DNA of 64,000 nucleotides from Roseomonas sp. KE0001 (GTDB lineage Bacteria; Pseudomonadota; Alphaproteobacteria; Acetobacterales; Acetobacteraceae), in assembly GCF_016107285.1 (NCBI RefSeq), contig NZ_RCVQ01000004.1:1-64000 (forward strand), in the 5' to 3' direction. Each line of letters opens with the position of its first letter. The first letter of the stretch is position 1. Shown piece after piece: positions 51,226 to 59,628 of the stretch. A program made the translations under genes and the position numbers. Under the pieces are notes generated by a model. The model ran no database searches. It was not told the DNA's origin and was given only the letters and a program-made list of their open reading frames with translations.

Positions 51226-52524
51226 TCATCCCGGGCGGCCGCGCGCGAAGGTGACGACGGCCTCCAGCTGGCCGGACCAGAGGAACTGGTCGATCGGCAC
51301 CGCCCGTTCCAGCCGCCAGCCGGCCGCCGCCAGCAGCCGGGCATCGCGCGTCAGCGCCGCCGGGTTGCAGGAGACATAGACGATGCGGGCCAGGCCGCTA
51401 CGGGCCAGCGCCGGCATCTGCTCGGCGGCGCCGGCGAAGGGCGGGTCCAGCACCAGGGCGGCGAAGCCCTCCAGCTCCCTGGCCGAGAGCGGCTGCCGCG
51501 CCAGGTCGCGCCGGACCGCGGTGACACGGCCACCGCTCCGGCGCGCCGCCGCGTCCAGCGCCGCCACCGCCTCCGGCGCGCCCTCATAGGCGGTGACGCG
51601 GGCGCGCGCGGCGAGGGGAAAGCTCAGCGTGCCGAGCCCGGCATGCAGCTCGGCGATGCGCGCGCGGCCGGCGAGCTTCGGCAGCCCCTCCAGCACGGCG
51701 GCGACGATGGCCGCTTCCCCCTGCGGCGTCGCCTGCAGGAAGGCGCCCGGCGGCGGCGCCACCGCCACCCCCGCGAAGCCGATGGAGACCGGGCCAAGCT
51801 GCGCCATGGTCTCCTGCGCCGATCCCTTCAGCGGCCCGGCGGCGATGCGCGGCACCCCCTGGGCGGCGGCGAAGGCGGCCAGCGTGGCGCGGTCGGCGGT
51901 GCCCGGCCGGCCGTCCAGGCGGAGCAGCAGATCGGGGCCGGTGTCGAGCAGGTTCAGCAGGGCCGAGCCCTCGCGGCGGAAGGCGCCGAGGCCGCGCAGC
52001 ATCGCCCGCAGCGGATCGAACAGCGCCACCAGCGCCGGGTCGAGCACGGCGCAGGTCGAGAGATCCTCGATGGCGGCGGCGCCGCGCCGGTGGAAGCCGA
52101 GCGTCACCGCGCCATCCGCTCCGCGGCGCAGGGCCAGGTCGGCGCGCCGCCGCGTCGCCGGCGGCGTGACCGCCGGCTCCGCCACGGCGGGTTCCGCGAA
52201 GCCGGCGCGGGACAGGGCCTCCACCAGCCGGGCCCGCTTCCAGGCCGCATAGGGCGCGCCGGCCCAGTGCTGGATCTGGCAGCCGCCACAGGCCTCGCCG
52301 CGCGGATCGAAATGCGGGCAGGGGGGCACGACGCGGTCGGGCGAGGCGGCGAGCAGCGTCTCCAGCCGCGCCGCCACCCCCTCGCCGCGGCGGGCGCCAG
52401 GCGCGGCGCGGACGCGCTCGCCCGGCAGGGCGCCGGGGATGAAGCAGGGCGTGCCGTCCGGCAGGCGGGCGAGGCCGTCGCCGCCGGCGCCGAGGCCGGT
52501 GATGTCGAGATCGGTGCTGGTCAT
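51226..52524 (-). CDS. class I SAM-dependent RNA (uracil-C5) methyltransferase, TrmA/RumA type
   Basis: This 432-residue enzyme has Fe-S cluster cysteines (CPHFDPRGEACGGC, Cys69, Cys79, Cys82, and a later Cys in STCAVL). The methyltransferase core shows AELHAGLGTLSFPLA as motif I, VLDPPFAG, and nucleophile Cys in YVSCNPAALTRD. This is the RumA/RlmCD/TrmA group that methylates uracil in 23S rRNA or tRNA; which site cannot be read. It lies 98 bases after glutaryl-CoA dehydrogenase on the same strand. Confidence 0.9.
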   Translation of the reverse strand: MTSTDLDITGLGAGGDGLARLPDGTPCFIPGALPGERVRAAPGARRGEGVAARLETLLAASPDRVVPPCPHFDPRGEACGGCQIQHWAGAPYAAWKRARLVEALSRAGFAEPAVAEPAVTPPATRRRADLALRRGADGAVTLGFHRRGAAAIEDLSTCAVLDPALVALFDPLRAMLRGLGAFRREGSALLNLLDTGPDLLLRLDGRPGTADRATLAAFAAAQGVPRIAAGPLKGSAQETMAQLGPVSIGFAGVAVAPPPGAFLQATPQGEAAIVAAVLEGLPKLAGRARIAELHAGLGTLSFPLAARARVTAYEGAPEAVAALDAAARRSGGRVTAVRRDLARQPLSARELEGFAALVLDPPFAGAAEQMPALARSGLARIVYVSCNPAALTRDARLLAAAGWRLERAVPIDQFLWSGQLEAVVTFARGRPG

Positions 52525-52622
52525 GGGTCCGGGCAGGGACGGGGCAGGGGCCGGGAGGCCGGACCGGAGAGGAGCGGACCCGGCGGAGGGCGGGGGAGGC
52601 CGCCACCGCCGGGTCCGGGCGC

Positions 52623-53816
52623 TCAGGCCCCGAAGGCGTTCAGCCCGGTCTGGGCGCGGCCGAGGATCAGGGCATGCACGTCATGCGTGCCCTCGTAGGT
52701 GTTCACCGCCTCGAGGTTCATGACGTGGCGGATCACGTGGTACTCATCGGCGATGCCGTTGCCGCCGTGCATGTCACGGGCGACGCGGGCGATGTCGAGC
52801 GCCTTGCCACAGGAATTGCGCTTGCAGAGGGAGATCATCTCCGGCGCCACGCGGTGCTCGTCGAACAGCCGGCCGAGGCGCAGCACGCTCTGCAGGCCGA
52901 GGGTGATCTCGGTCTGCATGTCGGCCAGCTTCTTCTGGATGAGCTGGGTGTTGGCCAGCGGGCGGCCGAACATCTTGCGCTCCATGGTGTAGTCGCGCGC
53001 GGCGTGCCAGCAGAACTCGGCGGCGCCCAGCGCGCCCCAGGCGATGCCGTAGCGGGCGCGGTTGAGGCAGGAGAACGGGCCCTTCAGCCCCTTCACGTCC
53101 AGCTTGTTCTCCTCCGCGCAGAACACCTCCTCCATCATGATCATGCCGGTGGTGGAGGCGCGCAGCGAGAACTTGCCCTCGATCTTGGGCGCGGAGAGGC
53201 CCTTGGCACCCTTCTCCAGCACGAAGCCGCGCACGTCGCCGGCCTCGTCCTTGGCCCAGACGACGAAGACGTCGGCGATCGGGGAATTGGTGATCCAGGT
53301 CTTGGAGCCGGAGAGCAGGTAGCCGCCATCGACCTTCTTCGCCCGCGTCCGCATCGAGCCGGGGTCGGAGCCGGCATCGGGCTCGGTCAGGCCGAAGCAG
53401 CCGACCAGCTCGCCCTTCTGCATCCCCGGCAACACGCGGTCCTTCAGCGCGTCGGTGCCATAGGCCCAGATCGGGAACATGGCGAGCGAGGACTGCACCG
53501 AGAAGGCCGAGCGGTAGCCGCTGTCGACGCGCTCCACCTCGCGCGCGATCAGCCCGTAGGAGACGTAGTTGACGCCGGCGCAGCCATGGCTGTCGAGCGT
53601 GGCGCCGAGGAAGCCCATCTCGCCGAACTCGTTCATGATCTCGCGGTGGAAGACCTCGTGCCGGTTGGCCTCCAGCACGCGCGGGAAGAGCTTGCCCTGG
53701 CAGTAGTCGCGCGCCGCGTCGCGGATCATCCGCTCATCCTCGGTGAGCTGGTCCTCCAGCAGGAGGGCGTCGTCCCACACGAAGGCGGGGCGGGCGGATG
53801 GGGTCACGGCGTTCAT
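52623..53816 (-). CDS. gcdH: glutaryl-CoA dehydrogenase
   Basis: This 397-residue FAD enzyme oxidises and decarboxylates glutaryl-CoA to crotonyl-CoA in lysine, tryptophan and benzoate breakdown. It has [71 protein letters not shown] and the catalytic Glu (Glu375) in [17 protein letters not shown]. The RYGIAWG and YEGTHDVH segments favour GcdH over short-chain enzymes. The etfB remnant at 229 cannot serve it, so ETF is encoded elsewhere. Confidence 0.92.
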   Translation of the reverse strand: MNAVTPSARPAFVWDDALLLEDQLTEDERMIRDAARDYCQGKLFPRVLEANRHEVFHREIMNEFGEMGFLGATLDSHGCAGVNYVSYGLIAREVERVDSGYRSAFSVQSSLAMFPIWAYGTDALKDRVLPGMQKGELVGCFGLTEPDAGSDPGSMRTRAKKVDGGYLLSGSKTWITNSPIADVFVVWAKDEAGDVRGFVLEKGAKGLSAPKIEGKFSLRASTTGMIMMEEVFCAEENKLDVKGLKGPFSCLNRARYGIAWGALGAAEFCWHAARDYTMERKMFGRPLANTQLIQKKLADMQTEITLGLQSVLRLGRLFDEHRVAPEMISLCKRNSCGKALDIARVARDMHGGNGIADEYHVIRHVMNLEAVNTYEGTHDVHALILGRAQTGLNAFGA

Positions 53817-54006
53817 AGCGTTTCTCTCCAGCGGCTGGGGTCGGCGGGAGGCGGCGCCCGCTCCGGCCAGCGGAAGGGCGCCTCCTCCGAATGGGGTCTG
53901 CGGGACCGTTCCGAGATCCGATCACGCGCAATCTGGCGCCCTTCGCGCGCCTCGGCAATCGGGCGGCGGAGCGCGCGGCGGCACGGCCGCCCTCTCCAGG
54001 GAACCC

Positions 54007-54026
54007 CCCGGGGATCTCTCCCCGGG
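54007..54026 (-). terminator. hairpin after the helicase gene
   Basis: CCCGGGGA pairs perfectly with TCCCCGGG across a TCTC loop, 8 bases beyond the helicase stop. No U-tract follows. Confidence 0.5.
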
Positions 54027-54033
54027 AAGGGTC

Positions 54034-55860
54034 TCAGGCAGCGGCCTCCTGGCCCCCGCCGGAGTCGGCGCCGGTATCGCGCTGCGGGCGGGGGATGGGG
54101 ATCAGCATGAAGGCCGGCACCGCATCGCCGAAGCCCTTCACGGCCGGGCCCAGATCGTCCCGGTCGCGGCGCGCATGGTCGCGGCGGCGGTCCTGGCGGC
54201 CATCCTCGCGCGGGGCGCGCCATTCCTCGCGGGGCGCCCGCTCGGGCCGTGGCGGCGGCGCGGCCTCCTCGGCCGCCACCGGCGGCGGCGCCTCGCCGCG
54301 GCCGGGGCGGCGCTGGCCACGCCGCTGCACCTCGTCGCGGCCCATCTCGCCTCGGCCCGTCTCGCTCCGGCCCGTCTCGCCTCGGCCGGCCTCGCGCCGG
54401 GGGCGATCCCCGCCGCGGCCCTCGCCGGCCCGGCTGTCACCGCCGCGGCCCTTGCCGGTGCTGCGGCCCCGGCCCCGGCCACCGCGCGGCGCGCTCGCCG
54501 CCTCGGCCAGCTCCTCGGCGGAGACGGTGTCCAGCCCCTCGATCTCGATGCGCGGGATCGGCTTACCGGTCAGCGCCTCGATGGCGGCGACGAGCTTCAC
54601 GTCATCCGCCGTGGCGAGGGTGAAGGCATGGCCCTCCCGCCCCGCCCGGCCGGTGCGGCCGATGCGGTGGACATAGTCCTCGTCGCGGAACGGCACGTCG
54701 AAGTTGAAGACATGGCTGAGGCCGCCGATGTCGATGCCGCGCGCCGCGACGTCGGAGCAGACCAGCAGGCGCAGCTCGCCGGCCTTGAACTTCTCCAGCG
54801 TGGCGAAGCGCACCGACTGCGGCAGGTCGCCATGCAGCGCGCCGACGGCGAAGCCATGCTTCGACAGGCTCTTGTAGAGCACGTCCACATCGCGCTTGCG
54901 ATTGCAGAAGATCAGGGCGTTCTGCACGTCCTGCGAGCGGATCAGCCGCCGCAGCGCCTCGCGCTTGTCGTGCGGCTGCACGAAGGCGAGGCCGGCGGTG
55001 ATGGTCGTCGCCACCGAGGCGGGGGCCGACACGGTGATGGTCTTCGGGTTCTGCAGGAAGGCGTCGGCCAGCTTGCGGATCTCGGGCGCCATGGTGGCCG
55101 AGAAGAACAGCGTCTGGCGCAGCGGCGGCAGCAGCGAGACGATGCGCTCGACATCGGGGATGAACCCCATGTCCAGCATGCGGTCGGCCTCGTCGATCAC
55201 CAGCACCTTGCAATCGGCCAGCATGACGCGGCCGCGCTCGAACAGGTCGAGCAGCCGGCCCGGCGTCGCGATCAGCACGTCCACGCCCTTGTCGAGCACG
55301 TCGCGCTGGTCGGACATGCTCTCGCCGCCGATCAGCAGGGCATGGGTCAGCTTCATGTGCTGCCCGTACTTGACGAAGTTCTCGGCCACCTGGAGCGCCA
55401 GCTCGCGCGTCGGCTCCAGGATCAGGCTGCGCGGCATGCGGGCCTTGGCGCGGGAGCCGGCCAGGATGTCCATCATCGGCAGCACGAAGCTGGCGGTCTT
55501 GCCGGTGCCGGTCTGGGCGCAGCCGAGCACGTCACGGCCCATCAGCACGACCGGGATGGCCTGCTCCTGGATCGGGGTCGGGTGCACATAGCCCGCCTCG
55601 GCCACGCCGCGCAGCAGCGCCTCGGACAGGCCGAGATCGGCGAAGACGGCGCGCGGGCCGGCCTCCGGCGTCTCCCCTGGCTCCTCTCCCGGTCCATCCT
55701 CCGGGTCGGGCGGCTCGGCGGCGGCCACGGCCACGGACCCGTCCGGGTGCGGCGCGGCGGCATCCGCCGGCGCCGGGGCAACCGGGGCCGGGGTGGTCAG
55801 GGCGTCGGAATACTCATCTTCGGCCACGCGGTGCGCGGCCGCATCGGGCTGATCGCTCAA
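54034..55860 (-). CDS. DEAD-box RNA helicase, RhlE-like, with RGG-rich tail
   Basis: This 608-residue helicase unwinds RNA in ribosome assembly or decay. Motifs in order are the Q motif TPIQEQAIP, AQTGTGKTASFVLP, PTRELALQVAE, IDEADRMLDMGF, FFSATM, ARGIDIGG and HRIGRTGRAG. The N-terminal 70 residues are acidic and Pro-rich; the C-terminal 160 are Arg/Gly-rich with GRGETGRSETGR repeats, an RNA-binding tail. No ATG exists between the Q motif and a far-upstream ATG at 56172 that would overlap the divergent hydrolase. I therefore place the start at TTG 55860, 10 bases after AAGGA. Confidence 0.87.
   Translation of the reverse strand: MSDQPDAAAHRVAEDEYSDALTTPAPVAPAPADAAAPHPDGSVAVAAAEPPDPEDGPGEEPGETPEAGPRAVFADLGLSEALLRGVAEAGYVHPTPIQEQAIPVVLMGRDVLGCAQTGTGKTASFVLPMMDILAGSRAKARMPRSLILEPTRELALQVAENFVKYGQHMKLTHALLIGGESMSDQRDVLDKGVDVLIATPGRLLDLFERGRVMLADCKVLVIDEADRMLDMGFIPDVERIVSLLPPLRQTLFFSATMAPEIRKLADAFLQNPKTITVSAPASVATTITAGLAFVQPHDKREALRRLIRSQDVQNALIFCNRKRDVDVLYKSLSKHGFAVGALHGDLPQSVRFATLEKFKAGELRLLVCSDVAARGIDIGGLSHVFNFDVPFRDEDYVHRIGRTGRAGREGHAFTLATADDVKLVAAIEALTGKPIPRIEIEGLDTVSAEELAEAASAPRGGRGRGRSTGKGRGGDSRAGEGRGGDRPRREAGRGETGRSETGRGEMGRDEVQRRGQRRPGRGEAPPPVAAEEAAPPPRPERAPREEWRAPREDGRQDRRRDHARRDRDDLGPAVKGFGDAVPAFMLIPIPRPQRDTGADSGGGQEAAA
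54336..54393 (-). repeat. degenerate 15-base repeat coding GRxETGR-type units
   Basis: Imperfect copies of CCCGTCTCGCCTCGG (plus-strand reading) run in tandem and encode the Gly-Arg-Glu-Thr repeats of the helicase tail. Length variation here would stay in frame. Confidence 0.6.
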
Positions 55861-56032
55861 GGGCAGTCGGTTCCTTCGCCGGACATGCGGCGGGATGCGT
55901 GCCGGCGACCGCGCGGAGCCCGCGCAGCCCTCTCTCCGGCAATGGTCACGGGGATATGCGCCGACCGGCCCGGCTTGGCAAGGTTCTCGACGGCTTGCGG
56001 CCGCGCGGAGGGCGGGGTAGCGGAGGAGGGTG

Positions 56033-56731
56033 ATGCCCGCGCGACACGATCTCCTCCTGCTGCCCGGCCTGCTCTGCGACGGGCGCCTCTGGCGCGACCA
56101 GGTCGCCGGCCTGGCCGGCCTCGCCGCCTGCCAGGTGGCGGACCTGACGCGCGACGACACGCTGCACGGCATGGCGGCACGGGCGCTGGCCGCCGCGCCG
56201 CCCCGCTTCGCCCTGGCCGGCCTGTCGATGGGCGGCTATGTCGCCTTCGAGATCCTGCGCCAGGCGCCGGAGCGGGTGACGCGGCTGGCGCTGTTCGACA
56301 CCTCGGCCCGCCCGGACACCGAGGAGGCCTCGCGCCGCCGGCGTGGCCTGATGGCGCTGACCCGCACCGGCCAGTTCAGGGGCGTGACGCCACGCCTGCT
56401 GCCCAGCCTGCTGCATCCCGACCACGTCGCCGGACCGCTCGGCGCGGAGGTGCGGGCGATGGCCGACCGCGTCGGGCGCGACGCCTTCCTGCGCCAGCAG
56501 CTCGCCATCCTGCACCGGCCGGATTCGCGGCCCATGCTGCCCGGCATCGGCGTGCCGACGCTGGTGGCGGTGGGCGAACAGGACGTGCTGACGCCGCCCG
56601 AGCTGGCCGAGGAGATGGCCGCGGGCATTCTGGGCGCCCGGCTGGCCCGCCTGCCGGGGGCCGGCCACCTGCCCACCATGGAGCGGCCGGCCGAGAGCAC
56701 CGCCCTGCTGCGCGACTGGCTGCTGGGCTGA
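56033..56731 (+). CDS. alpha/beta-hydrolase
   Basis: This 232-residue hydrolase has LLLLPGLLCDGRLW as the oxyanion segment, nucleophile Ser65 in LAGLSMGGYVAFEIL, Asp in AVGEQDVLTPPE, and His in GAGHLPTMERP. It fits the small carboxylesterase/MenH-like group. The substrate is unknown. The ATG at 56033 follows GAGGAG by 6 bases; the GTG at 56030 adds one residue. It is divergent from the helicase. Confidence 0.9.
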   Translation: MPARHDLLLLPGLLCDGRLWRDQVAGLAGLAACQVADLTRDDTLHGMAARALAAAPPRFALAGLSMGGYVAFEILRQAPERVTRLALFDTSARPDTEEASRRRRGLMALTRTGQFRGVTPRLLPSLLHPDHVAGPLGAEVRAMADRVGRDAFLRQQLAILHRPDSRPMLPGIGVPTLVAVGEQDVLTPPELAEEMAAGILGARLARLPGAGHLPTMERPAESTALLRDWLLG

Positions 56732-56764
56732 GGCGGCCGGGCTGAAGCAGCTGGGCTGAGGCGG
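56722..56764 (+). repeat. 15-base direct repeat spanning the hydrolase stop
   Basis: GCTGGGCTGAGGCGG occurs at 56722-56736, where it includes the stop codon, and again at 56750-56764, 28 bases on. It looks like a local duplication of the gene end. Confidence 0.7.
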
Positions 56765-56816
56765 CGGGCCCCCGCCGATTCATGGTCTTGAAAGGCGGCC
56801 GGCCTAGCCTGCCGGC

Positions 56817-57899
56817 ATGGTCCCGACCCCCACACGACGGCATTTGCTGAGTGGACTGACGCTGGCCGCGCTGCCGGAGCCGGCCCGGGCCACGCCGGGG
56901 ATGCCCCGCGCCGGCACGGCGGCGCCGCCGGAAGGGCTCGCCGCCTGGGGGCAGTTCCGCCAGGCGCTGCTGCGGCCCGAGGGCCGGGTGGTGGACACCG
57001 GCAACCAGGGCATCTCGCATTCCGAGGGGCAGGGCTGGGCGATGTTCTGCGCCGAGCGCTGCGACGACCGCGCCAGCTTCGACCGGCTGTGGGACTGGAC
57101 GCGCCGCACCCTGGCACGGCCGAACGACCGGCTGCTGGCCTGGCGCTTCCAGCCGGGCGCGCCGCAGCCGGTGGCCGACCGCAACAACGCCACGGACGGC
57201 GACATCTTCGCCGCCGCCGCCCTGCTGCTGGCCGCGCAGCGCTGGGCCGAGCCACGCTATGCCGAGGCCGGTGGCGCCATGGCGCAGGACGTGCTGCGGC
57301 TGCTGGTGCGGCAGGTCGCCGGTCGGGTGCTGCTGCTGCCCGGCCTGCACGGCTTCGAGGAAGCCGAGAGCATCATCGTCAACCCCTCCTACTACGCCTT
57401 CCCGCTGCTCGGCGTGCTGGCCCGCGCGGTGCCGGACCCGCTCTGGCTGCGGCTGGCGGCGGACGGGCTGGAACTGTTGCGGCAGGCGCGATTCGGCCGC
57501 TGGAACCTGGCGCCCGACTGGCTGCAGATCGACCGGCGCAGCGGCGCGCTCTGCCTGCCCGGACGCTGGCCGCCCCGCTTCTCCTACGATGCCCTGCGGG
57601 TTCCCTTCTATCTCTGCTGGGCGGGGCTGGCGGAGGAGCCGGTCTGCCGCGCGGCGGCCCGCTTCTGGACCGATCCCGCCCACCGGCATGTCCCGGTCTG
57701 GGCCGACCTGACCAGCGATGCCGTCTCGCCCTATCCGGCGCCGCCCGGCCTGCAGGCGGTGACGCGCTTCGTGGCGGTCCGCACCGGGCAGGGCTCCGGC
57801 GGCGGCCCCCCGCTCAAGGCGGAAAGGCCCTACCAGTACTACCCGGAAATCCTGCGGGTGATGGTCCTGCTGGCCGCTGCGGATTCACCGTCTGGTTGA
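56817..57899 (+). CDS. bcsZ: GH8 endoglucanase of the cellulose operon (BcsZ/CMCax-like)
   Basis: This 360-residue periplasmic cellulase trims nascent beta-1,4-glucan during export. The leader (TRRHLLSGLTLAALPEPARA) is Tat-like. GH8 catalytic residues are Glu70 in SHSEGQGWAM and Asp126 in NNATDGDIFAAAALLLA; an NPSYYAFP segment lines the cleft. The length matches BcsZ (about 360). It lies 85 bases before the CcpA-like gene on the same strand, the same order as in Komagataeibacter (cmcax first). Confidence 0.92.
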   Translation: MVPTPTRRHLLSGLTLAALPEPARATPGMPRAGTAAPPEGLAAWGQFRQALLRPEGRVVDTGNQGISHSEGQGWAMFCAERCDDRASFDRLWDWTRRTLARPNDRLLAWRFQPGAPQPVADRNNATDGDIFAAAALLLAAQRWAEPRYAEAGGAMAQDVLRLLVRQVAGRVLLLPGLHGFEEAESIIVNPSYYAFPLLGVLARAVPDPLWLRLAADGLELLRQARFGRWNLAPDWLQIDRRSGALCLPGRWPPRFSYDALRVPFYLCWAGLAEEPVCRAAARFWTDPAHRHVPVWADLTSDAVSPYPAPPGLQAVTRFVAVRTGQGSGGGPPLKAERPYQYYPEILRVMVLLAAADSPSG

Positions 57900-57984
57900 A
57901 TGATGCTGGAAATTCGCACGAAAACTCTAGCCCTCCTAGGGTTCATCACAATACATTCCCGCAACGGCTGTGTTAGAGGGGCTT

Positions 57985-58602
57985 ATGAGCGCGAAACAGG
58001 ACGCGGATGTGGATCGAATCGCGTCGATGTTGCATATGCCGTTCTGGCGCTACCGTTCCTATGGCAATCTGCCGGTGCGGCGGTCTCTCTCGCCCGCGCC
58101 CCTTCCGGATGCGCAGGTGCCGCCCGCCGGGACACCGGCTCCGGAGCCCCCGGCCCCGGCGGCTTCCCTTCCTCTCGCCGCCGCCACCGCCGAGACGCCT
58201 CCGCTGATGGCGCAACTGGCGCCTGTCCCCGCGAGACCGCCCGCCGGCGGTCCGCCGCCGTATCTGCAGGCGGTGCCGCCTGCCGTTCCGCTTCCTCCGC
58301 CCGCCTCCCAGGCCGTGTCCCCGCCCGCGGCCCTGCCGCTGCTGATCCGCCAGGGTCTGGCGGCACTGAGCGCCCCGCCGACGGCCCCGACCGAGCACCG
58401 CCGCGCCCCCGCCGGCGGCCCGGCCCTGCTGGCGCAGCTCCATGCCTCCCCGCCGCCGGCGCAGGGCGGCCTGCTGGCGGCGCTCGGCACGGGTCATGCC
58501 ATCCCGGCGCCGCCCGAGACGGCGGTGCCGGCACCGCCCCGCGCCATGCCCAACGGTACACTCGAACTGCTCCGCGGGCTGCGCCAGCCCGGCCAGGCCT
58601 GA
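57985..58602 (+). CDS. Pro/Ala-rich cellulose-operon protein, CcpA-like
   Basis: This 205-residue protein has one conserved-looking N-terminal patch (DVDRIASMLHMPFWRYRSYG), and the remainder is Pro/Ala-rich and probably disordered. Its place between the GH8 cellulase and bcsQ/bcsAB is that of ccpAx in Komagataeibacter. Komagataeibacter CcpA, as I recall it, also starts with a short helix followed by a Phe-Gly/Tyr patch and a long Pro-rich stretch. BcsR/BcsP-type proteins are the alternative. The assignment is by position and composition only. The start is the ATG at 57985; a GTG at 57970 adds five residues. Confidence 0.55.
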   Translation: MSAKQDADVDRIASMLHMPFWRYRSYGNLPVRRSLSPAPLPDAQVPPAGTPAPEPPAPAASLPLAAATAETPPLMAQLAPVPARPPAGGPPPYLQAVPPAVPLPPPASQAVSPPAALPLLIRQGLAALSAPPTAPTEHRRAPAGGPALLAQLHASPPPAQGGLLAALGTGHAIPAPPETAVPAPPRAMPNGTLELLRGLRQPGQA

Positions 58603-58611
58603 GGACAGAAC

Positions 58612-59628
58612 ATGCCTCTGATCATCTTCGCATCCCCCAAGGGCGGCGTCGGCAAGACCACGCTGGCGGCGAACCTGGCCGACATGCTGGCGCAGTCGGG
58701 CCGTCCCGTGCTGCTGCTCGACCTCGATCCGCAGAATGCCGCGCGGCTGCATTTCGGCCTGCCCCTGGCGGAGCCGGGCGGCTTCATGGCGGCGCTGGCG
58801 CGGCGCCCCGACTGGCGGCAGATGATCTGGCGCATGCCGAACGGCCTGATGCTGCTGCCGCATGGGGCGATGCCGCTGCGCGCCTCGCTCGAGCAGGCCC
58901 TGATGCTCGAGCAGGATCCCGGCCTGCTGCACCAGCCGCTGCGCGAGATGCTGGCGGATCCCAACCTGACGGTGATCGCCGACCTGCCGCCGGGGCCGAG
59001 CCAGGTGCTGGCCCTGACCGCGCCGCTGGCCGCCGTCATCGTGACCGTGCTGCGCAGCGAGGCGATCAGCGCCGCCATGCTGGGCGAGGTGGAGAGCGGG
59101 CGCTTCCTGGGGCATGGCACCGTCACCGCGCTCTTCGCCAACCGCCTGCACTTCGTCCTGAACGGCGTCGCCATGCAGTCCCGCCTGTCACGCACCGCCG
59201 CCGAGGCCGTGGCGCAGCATCTGGGGCCGCGCCTGCTGGGCGCGGTGAGTCAGGATGAGAGCCTGGCCGAGGCGCTGGCGCAGATGCGCCCGCTGCGCGA
59301 GGTGGCCCCGGCCTCCGCTGCCGCGCGGGACCTGCAGCATATCGCGCAGGCGCTGGCGGTGCTGTCGCAGGGGCCGGTGGCCGAGCCGGCGGTCCATCCC
59401 GCCGCCGCCTTCCCGCAGCCCCCCTTCGCGCAGCCCCCCTTCACGCCACCCTCCTTCGCCCAGCCCCAGCCGGCGCCGCCACCCTATGGCGGTCCGCCCT
59501 ATCCCGCGCCGCCGCCCCATGAGGCACCGCCGGGACATGCCCTTCCGGCCCAGCCCTATGGTCCGCAGCCGCCCGCGCCGCACCAGGCGGCCCCGCAGGC
59601 GCCGGCCTGGGCCGGGTGGCGGGCATGA
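58612..59628 (+). CDS. bcsQ: BcsQ-like ParA/MinD ATPase of the cellulose operon
   Basis: This 338-residue protein has the deviant Walker [38 protein letters not shown], and a [12 protein letters not shown] switch. BcsQ helps place and assemble cellulose synthase at the pole. The first 255 residues match BcsQ size. The last 85 are Pro/Ala-rich ([17 protein letters not shown] and so on), an extension not usual for BcsQ that matches the Pro-rich style of the gene upstream. Its stop overlaps the bcsAB start in an ATGA at 59625. Confidence 0.88.
   Translation: MPLIIFASPKGGVGKTTLAANLADMLAQSGRPVLLLDLDPQNAARLHFGLPLAEPGGFMAALARRPDWRQMIWRMPNGLMLLPHGAMPLRASLEQALMLEQDPGLLHQPLREMLADPNLTVIADLPPGPSQVLALTAPLAAVIVTVLRSEAISAAMLGEVESGRFLGHGTVTALFANRLHFVLNGVAMQSRLSRTAAEAVAQHLGPRLLGAVSQDESLAEALAQMRPLREVAPASAAARDLQHIAQALAVLSQGPVAEPAVHPAAAFPQPPFAQPPFTPPSFAQPQPAPPPYGGPPYPAPPPHEAPPGHALPAQPYGPQPPAPHQAAPQAPAWAGWRA

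Noticed and set aside
57900-57984. Promoter in the AT-rich gap before the CcpA-like gene
   Set aside because: The stretch is less GC-rich than its surroundings, but I could not find a -35/-10 pair with acceptable spacing.
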